From positions 1 to 64,000 of the forward strand of contig DDPE01000035.1 in the NCBI GenBank assembly GCA_002342035.1: a stretch of 64,000 nt of DNA, in the 5' to 3' direction. Shown piece after piece: positions 59,012 to 64,000 of this stretch (positions within the stretch are counted from its first letter, which is position 1; each line of letters begins with the position of its first letter). The translations under genes were made by a program, and so were the position numbers. This stretch comes from Asticcacaulis sp. UBA2476 (GTDB taxonomy: Bacteria > Pseudomonadota > Alphaproteobacteria > Caulobacterales > Caulobacteraceae). The notes beneath the pieces are model-generated. The model was not told the DNA's origin and searched no databases. It saw nothing but the letters and a program-made list of their open reading frames with translations.

Positions 59012-61357
59012 ATGTTCACGTTTTCACGGCGCGCGACATTGTTTACCGCGACGGCTTTTGCCAGCGCGGGCTTAAGCACGACCGGTCGTACGCAACCGAA
59101 ATTTGCCAGCTATGAGCCGTTCCCGCTCAGTGCGGTGCGGCTGAAACCGTCGATTTTCCTGACATCGATTGAGGCTAACCAAAAATACCTTCTGGGGCTG
59201 GAACCCGACCGTTTGCTGCACAATTTCCGCGCCGGTGCGGGTCTTGAGCCCAAGGGCAAGCTTTATGGCGGCTGGGAAGCGCGCGGGATTGCGGGCCATA
59301 GTCTGGGCCACTATCAGTCCGCTTGTTCCTTGATGTTTGCTCAGACCGGTGATGAGCGGTTCAAGGACCGCGCGCTCTATGTGACCCGCGAACTCACTGA
59401 GGTTCAGGCCAAGCAGGGCGATGGCTATGCGGGCGGCACAACGGTTGATCGCGACGGTAAAACGGTCGATGGCAAGGTCGTTTACGAAGAACTCCGCAAA
59501 GGCGATATCCGCACGTCGGGCTTTGATCTCAACGGCGGCTGGGTGCCGGTCTATACCTACCATAAGGTGTTTGCCGGCGCGCTGGATGCACATAAATACT
59601 GCAACGATGCAGCGTCCTTAAAGGTTGCCATCGGTCTGGGCGACTACTTCGGCAAGATCATTGAGGGCCTGAGCGACGATCAGGTGCAGCAGATCCTGCG
59701 CTCCGAACATGGCGGCATCAACGAATCCTATGCCGAACTTTATGCCCGCACCGGTGACAAACGCTGGCTGACCTTATCGCAGCGCCTGTGCCACAAGGCC
59801 GTGCTTGATCCGCTGGCGCAGGGGCGCGACGAACTGAACGGCAAACACGCCAATACCCAAATCCCCAAGGTGATCGGTGCCGCCCGTATCTATGAACTGG
59901 CGCAGAGTCCAGACCACGCCAAAACCGCACTGTTCTTCTGGGAGACCGTCACCAAAGACCACAGTTATGTCATCGGCGGCAATTCCGACCATGAGCATTT
60001 CGGCCTGCCGCGCCAGTTATCAACGCGCCTGGATCAGCAGACCTGCGAAGCCTGCAACACCTATAACATGCTGCGTCTGACCCGGCATCTTTATGGCTGG
60101 TCAGGCGATGCGCGCTATTTCGATTTTTATGAGCGCGCCCACCTCAACCACATCATGTCGCAGCAGGACCCGGCCACGGGGATGTTCAGCTATTTCTCGC
60201 CGCTGGTGTCAGGGTTTGGGCGGGTACATTCGACGCCCGATAACGACTTTTGGTGCTGCGTTGGATCGGGTATGGAAAGCCACTCGAAGCACGGCGAGAG
60301 CATCTATTGGAAATCAGGCAACCGCGTTGCCATCAACCTTTACTATGCCTCAAGCCTCGACTGGGCCGAAAAGGGTTTCAGGCTCGATATGGACACGGCC
60401 TTTCCGTTGAAAGACAGCGTGGCGATCCGCATCACGAAGGCCCCGAAAACAGGCGCGCCGGAGTTGGCCCTGCGCGTGCCCGTTTGGGCCAAATCACCGT
60501 CTCTGACCCTGAACGGTAAGGCCGTAACCGCCGCGCCTAAGGATGGATACATCACCCTGACCGGCCTGAAAACCGGCGACGTACTTGCGCTGAGCCTGCC
60601 CATGACGACCTATCATGAGGCCATGCCGGACGATGCCAATCTGGTGGCTTACTTAAGCGGCCCTCTGGTGCTGGCCGCCGATCTGGGGCCGATGAATGCG
60701 GCGTGGGAAGGCTATGACCCGGCGATTGTGGCTGATAGCGCCGACGGTGTGATGATACCCGCATCGGGGAATCATACCTATACATTAGCCGACAAAGGCC
60801 GCCCGGATGACCTTACCTTAAGCCCCTATTTCGCTCAGAATAATAACCGCACCGCCGTCTATTTCCGCAGGTTTTCACCTGCTGAATGGCAGGCGGTTGA
60901 GGTCGGCTATAAGGCCGATGCCAAGGCGCGCGCCGCCCTTGCCGCAGCGACCGTTGACCACATCCGACTAGGCGAACAGCAGCCGGAAAAGGATCACAAT
61001 TTCGACGGCACGCCTAATACCAGCGTCATCAGCCATCTGGCCTTACGCGGGCGGATGATGAACCGCGGCTATTTCCAGTTTGAGATGACGGTGAAACCCG
61101 GCCCCTTGGCGCTTCAGGTCACCTATGCCGGCCGCGATCGCAACAAAGACTTTAACATCCTGATCGACGGCCAGCCATTTGTGCGCGAACGTCTGGAAGG
61201 CGAGCCAACCACCACCATGAACACAAAGACCTATCCCCTGCCCGCCACGCTCACCGCCGGTAAATCAAAAATCACCGTGCGGTTTGAGGCCGACCGCGAT
61301 CAGTGGACTTCGGTCTACGACGTGCGCGTGTTCCGCACCGACCCGGCCAAAATTTGA
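59012..61357 (+). CDS. GH127 beta-L-arabinofuranosidase-like protein
   Basis: 781 residues. The N-terminus MFTFSRRATLFTATAFASAG is a twin-arginine signal. The catalytic domain has TCEACNTYNMLRL (Glu and Cys ~344-346) and FWCCVGSG (Cys pair ~413-414), the zinc-bound cysteine set in which one Cys is the nucleophile in GH127. C-terminal beta-domains follow. It releases L-arabinofuranose from beta-linked chains in the periplasm. The start at 59012 is chosen for the Tat signal; the frame is open to 58853. It stands 29 bases before the GH51 gene, forming an arabinan operon. Confidence 0.9.
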   Translation: MFTFSRRATLFTATAFASAGLSTTGRTQPKFASYEPFPLSAVRLKPSIFLTSIEANQKYLLGLEPDRLLHNFRAGAGLEPKGKLYGGWEARGIAGHSLGHYQSACSLMFAQTGDERFKDRALYVTRELTEVQAKQGDGYAGGTTVDRDGKTVDGKVVYEELRKGDIRTSGFDLNGGWVPVYTYHKVFAGALDAHKYCNDAASLKVAIGLGDYFGKIIEGLSDDQVQQILRSEHGGINESYAELYARTGDKRWLTLSQRLCHKAVLDPLAQGRDELNGKHANTQIPKVIGAARIYELAQSPDHAKTALFFWETVTKDHSYVIGGNSDHEHFGLPRQLSTRLDQQTCEACNTYNMLRLTRHLYGWSGDARYFDFYERAHLNHIMSQQDPATGMFSYFSPLVSGFGRVHSTPDNDFWCCVGSGMESHSKHGESIYWKSGNRVAINLYYASSLDWAEKGFRLDMDTAFPLKDSVAIRITKAPKTGAPELALRVPVWAKSPSLTLNGKAVTAAPKDGYITLTGLKTGDVLALSLPMTTYHEAMPDDANLVAYLSGPLVLAADLGPMNAAWEGYDPAIVADSADGVMIPASGNHTYTLADKGRPDDLTLSPYFAQNNNRTAVYFRRFSPAEWQAVEVGYKADAKARAALAAATVDHIRLGEQQPEKDHNFDGTPNTSVISHLALRGRMMNRGYFQFEMTVKPGPLALQVTYAGRDRNKDFNILIDGQPFVRERLEGEPTTTMNTKTYPLPATLTAGKSKITVRFEADRDQWTSVYDVRVFRTDPAKI

Positions 61358-61386
61358 ACTTCAATAAAAAACAAAAGAGGATACTC

Positions 61387-62964
61387 ATGCTGAAAACCCT
61401 TACCTTAGCGGCCCTTACGGCCACGGTGGCCTTTGCGCCGCTGGCGGCCAGCGCCCAGAATACAACCACCATTGAGGCGTCGCTGAAAGCTGACAAACCC
61501 GGCCCGGAAATTTCGCGCTATGTCTATGGCCAGTTTTCGGAGCATCTGGGCCTTGGTGTCTATGACGGCATCTGGGTCGGCGAAAACTCCTCTATCCCCA
61601 ATACCCGCGGCATCCGTAACGATGTGGTCGCGGCCTTGAAAGCCATCAAGATGCCGGTCGTGCGCTGGCCCGGCGGTTGTTTTGCCGACGAATATATGTG
61701 GCGCGACGGCATTGGCGAACGCGCCAAACGCCCGGTGCGCAAAAATAACTGGTGGGGCGGCACGCCCGAAGACAACCAGTTCGGCACGCACGAATTCATG
61801 GACTTTGTTGAGCAGGTCGGCTCAGAAGCTTATTTTTCGATCAATGTCGGCTCCTCCAACCCGACCGAAATGCGCGAATGGATCGAATATCTGACCTCAC
61901 CCGGCGAAGACACTCTGGCTAAGGAGCGCCGCACCAATGGCCGCGACAAGCCGTTCAAAGTCCCGTTCATCGGCATCGGGAATGAGAGCTGGGGCTGTGG
62001 CGGCAATATGACGCCGGAATACTATGCTAATGAACTGCGCCGCTTTGAGTCGTTTTATCACAAGGGCGCGGATAATTCCGGCGTGCGCGTAGCGTCAGGG
62101 GCCAATTCGTTCGATGTCAACTGGACGGATGTGGTCATGAAAAACGCTGCCCGCCACATGGACGCGATCAGCCTGCATTACTACACAATCCCTACCGGCA
62201 ACTGGACGACCAAGGGCGTGGCCACCGCCTTCCCAACGGCGGAATGGAACGCGACCTTCTATCAGACCATGCGCATGGATGACCTGCTGAAGCAGCACAT
62301 CGCCGTGATGGACAAGCACGATCCGAAAAAGCGCATCGCCCTTTATGTTGATGAATGGGGCACCTGGTACGACGTCGAAAAAGGCACCAATCCCGGTCAC
62401 CTTTATCAGCAAAACACCCTGCGTGACGGTGTTCTGGCGGCGGCTAATTTTAACATCTTCCACAACCACACTGACCGCGTGAAGATGACCAATATCGCCC
62501 AGACCATTAACGTCCTTCAGGCCATGATCCTGACCGACAAGGAAAAGATGGCCCTGACGCCGACCTATTACGCCTTCAAGATGTACGTGCCGTTCCAGGA
62601 TTCGATCCCGCTGCCGATTGAGGTTACCGCCCCAACGCTCAGCGCCGGTAAGGATAAGGACGGTAAGGATCAGACCTTCCCCGCCTTTAACGTCACCGCC
62701 GCCAAGGCCAAGGACGGTAAAACCTATGTCGGCGTCGCCAATATGGACGCCGATAAGGGCTATAAGATCAATATCGATCTGGGCACGCTCAAGGCCAAAA
62801 AAGTCTCCGGCGACGTGCTGACGGCGACAAAGCTCGACGCCCACAACGTACCCGGTCAGAAGGAAGCTATCTTCCCGGTCGCCTATAAGGGCGGCAAGAT
62901 CGCTGGTGGCAAGCTGACGCTCGATGTCCCGGCCAAGTCGGTCGTGGTCGTCGCGGTCGAGTAG
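61387..62964 (+). CDS. GH51 alpha-L-arabinofuranosidase
   Basis: 525 residues with a cleavable signal peptide (KTLTLAALTATVAFAPLAASAQ). The (beta/alpha)8 domain carries GNESWGCGG (acid/base Glu ~200) and VDEWGTWYD (nucleophile Glu ~322); the start VYGQFSEHLG...IYDG-like and RWPGGCFADEYMWRDG are classic GH51. It removes alpha-L-arabinofuranose side chains from arabinoxylan/arabinan. AGAGGA sits seven bases before the ATG. Export is unusual, as many bacterial GH51 are cytoplasmic. It probably shares a transcript with GH127. Confidence 0.95.
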   Translation: MLKTLTLAALTATVAFAPLAASAQNTTTIEASLKADKPGPEISRYVYGQFSEHLGLGVYDGIWVGENSSIPNTRGIRNDVVAALKAIKMPVVRWPGGCFADEYMWRDGIGERAKRPVRKNNWWGGTPEDNQFGTHEFMDFVEQVGSEAYFSINVGSSNPTEMREWIEYLTSPGEDTLAKERRTNGRDKPFKVPFIGIGNESWGCGGNMTPEYYANELRRFESFYHKGADNSGVRVASGANSFDVNWTDVVMKNAARHMDAISLHYYTIPTGNWTTKGVATAFPTAEWNATFYQTMRMDDLLKQHIAVMDKHDPKKRIALYVDEWGTWYDVEKGTNPGHLYQQNTLRDGVLAAANFNIFHNHTDRVKMTNIAQTINVLQAMILTDKEKMALTPTYYAFKMYVPFQDSIPLPIEVTAPTLSAGKDKDGKDQTFPAFNVTAAKAKDGKTYVGVANMDADKGYKINIDLGTLKAKKVSGDVLTATKLDAHNVPGQKEAIFPVAYKGGKIAGGKLTLDVPAKSVVVVAVE

Positions 62965-62966
62965 GC

Positions 62967-63103
62967 CCCTCCTCCCTATCAAGCTTGGCGAAGATGGGGA
63001 GGTGTCGAGTTTACGAGACGGAGGGGTATTTCCCACCCTAACCTTACCCCTCCGGCTTTCGCCGCTACGCGCCGAAATCCACCTCTCCATAAATGGGGCG
63101 GAG
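62967..63103. repeat. Inverted pair of family B repeats after the GH51 gene
   Basis: CCTCCTCCCTATC...GATGGGGAGGTGTCGAG...GACGGAGGGGTATTTCCC is followed by ACCCCTCCGGCTTTCGCCGC...CCACCTCTCCATAAATGGGG in the other direction. It starts at the GH51 stop codon. Confidence 0.8.
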
Positions 63104-63113
63104 AAACAAAAAA

Positions 63114-63141
63114 GGCCCGCCTTAACCGGCGGGTCTTTTTG
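63114..63141 (+). terminator. Intrinsic terminator after the GH51 gene
   Basis: GGCCCGCC-TTAACC-GGCGGGTC followed by TTTTTG; preceded by an A-run. Confidence 0.85.
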
Positions 63142-63223
63142 TTATCCATCGCGCTTATTGTATTTTGATAATAATTCTCATATCAGTACACTCAGCCTCA
63201 AAACACCTCCGAAAGGTAATATT

Positions 63224-63742
63224 ATGCGCACATTTATGCTGACCGCCGCCGCACTGGCCCTTACCGCCGCCCCGCTGACCGCTTTGGCCGAAACTCATTC
63301 CGGCGAGTTCAAAGGCACCGGTATTTCCGGCACCGTGACAGTCATCGACGCGCCCAAGGGTGTGGTGCTGAAAATCGAAGTCGCGGGCCTGACCCCCGGC
63401 TGGCACGGCATCCACTTCCATGAAAAAGGCGACTGCGGCGATGAGAAATTCACCAATGCCGGCGCGCATGTCCATGAACACGGCCTGCCGAAAGTTACCC
63501 ACGGCCTGCTGAACGCTGAGGCCAATGATTCCGGCGACCTGCCTAATATTTTCGCAAATACAGACGGTAAGGCGACGGCTGAAATCTATTCGACTTTGGT
63601 GTCGGTCAAGGGCGCGACTGGCCGTCCGGCCCTGCTCGATGCTGATGGCGCCGCCGTGGTCATTCACGCCAATGCCGACGACCACACCACCCAGCCGATC
63701 GGCGGCGCTGGTGCCCGCGTGGCCTGCGCAGTTATCAAGTAG
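63224..63742 (+). CDS. sodC: Periplasmic Cu/Zn superoxide dismutase
   Basis: 172 residues with a signal peptide ending LTALA. Metal-binding motifs: WHGIHFHEKGDCGD, NAGAHVHEHG and the late HAN-ADDH stretch. The disulfide pair is C in GDC and C in VACAVIK. It converts periplasmic superoxide to peroxide and oxygen. A ribosome site (GAAAGG) precedes the ATG at 63224; longer in-frame readings upstream run through repeats and are rejected. Followed by a strong two-way terminator. Confidence 0.96.
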   Translation: MRTFMLTAAALALTAAPLTALAETHSGEFKGTGISGTVTVIDAPKGVVLKIEVAGLTPGWHGIHFHEKGDCGDEKFTNAGAHVHEHGLPKVTHGLLNAEANDSGDLPNIFANTDGKATAEIYSTLVSVKGATGRPALLDADGAAVVIHANADDHTTQPIGGAGARVACAVIK

Positions 63743-63767
63743 GCACTGCAATATTGGATGATAAAAA

Positions 63768-63796
63768 AGCCCTCCGGATTATCTCCGGAGGGCTTT
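63768..63796. terminator. Bidirectional terminator after sodC
   Basis: AGCCCTCCGGA-TTATC-TCCGGAGGGCT, an 11-bp perfect stem with A-run on one side and T-rich sequence on the other. It serves sodC (+) and the converging gene at the window end (-). Confidence 0.88.
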
Positions 63797-63843
63797 AAGT
63801 TTAAGGGGAACGCTACTCAGGGAAGCTGTTAAAAATACCCGAA

Positions 63844-64000
63844 CTATTCTTTAATCTTGGAAATCTTGGTGCCGTCGATGGTGACACCCGCCATCAGACC
63901 TTGCTGATTGAAGGTGAAGGCATAGGCGTCATCCTTTAACGTCGAGGTCGACAGGTTTTTCGCCACACCTTCATCGACAATCACGACCGTTGGGCCGACG
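63844..64000 (-). CDS. SYLF/Ysc84-domain protein, C-terminal part (cut by window end)
   Basis: The last 51 residues are visible: VGPTVVIVDEGVAKN, then LKDDAYAFTFNQQGLMAGVTIDGTKISKIKE and the stop. The pattern ending FxFxQxGLMAGVTIxGTKIxKI is the C-terminal strand set of SYLF (Ysc84) lipid-binding domains, which occur in envelope proteins of alphaproteobacteria. The start lies outside the window. Confidence 0.7.
   Translation of the reverse strand, partial: VGPTVVIVDEGVAKNLSTSTLKDDAYAFTFNQQGLMAGVTIDGTKISKIKE

Noticed and set aside
62924..63223. Longer sodC reading starting upstream
   Set aside because: It would be read through a repeat pair and a terminator; the signal peptide and ribosome site fix the start at 63224.

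Overview
The window looks like a chromosomal segment of a stalked/prosthecate alphaproteobacterium of the Caulobacteraceae, most like Asticcacaulis. The grounds are: a CckA hybrid kinase next to flhB-fliR-fliQ; the order fliL-fliM-pflI-motE-TPR divergent from flgF-flgG-flgA-flgH; a circularly permuted two-piece tmRNA with a tag of the Caulobacter type; SspB of the alphaproteobacterial kind; CtrA-like boxes (TTAA-N7-TTAA) and a sigma-54 promoter in flagellar control regions; and many TonB/hemicellulose genes. All assignments rest on reading the sequence; no database search was run.

Layout. 0-11 kb: purEK, a GGDEF diguanylate cyclase, a DUF559 protein between dispersed repeats, a lysophospholipase-like hydrolase, an anchored methyltransferase, bacterioferritin plus Bfd, thiE, and a lipoprotein/membrane-protein pair. 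11-17 kb: efp, an inositol-monophosphatase (suhB-like), a Tat-exported SMP-30 lactonase, an MsbA-type ABC exporter, rpmE and a heme-dependent N-demethylase (DUF3445). 17-38 kb: cell-cycle kinase cckA and three flagellar blocks (fliQ-fliR-flhB; flgB-flgC-fliE facing fliO-fliP; fliL-fliM-pflI-motE-TPR facing flgF-flgG-flgA-flgH), with an SdpR/SdpI-like pair and an SPFH protein between them. 38-45 kb: TonB receptor, YezD-like protein, ssrA (tmRNA), globin-coupled chemoreceptor, CE15 esterase and sspB. 45-54 kb: penicillin-binding-like serine hydrolase, a compact four-gene cassette of unknown role (59-aa protein, NDT/TIR-like protein, RusA-like nuclease, 135-aa protein), a cyclophilin and a UvrD helicase. 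54-64 kb: an esterase, a GIN-domain protein with SGSGD repeats, fumC with an N-terminal extension, a GH127/GH51 arabinofuranosidase pair, sodC and the end of a SYLF-domain gene.

Cooperating sets are the flagellar export/rod/switch/ring genes with CckA-CtrA control, tmRNA plus SspB for tagging and delivery of stalled proteins to ClpXP, and the esterase/arabinofuranosidase/lactonase genes for plant hemicellulose.

The gene boundaries carry three families of dispersed palindromic repeats. In family A, hairpin arms change in compensating fashion between copies. The most unusual single structure is a run of three tandem ~44-bp hairpin units at the 3' side of the tmRNA coding piece, whose stems also covary. 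No insertion sequence, CRISPR array, tRNA or rRNA gene was found.
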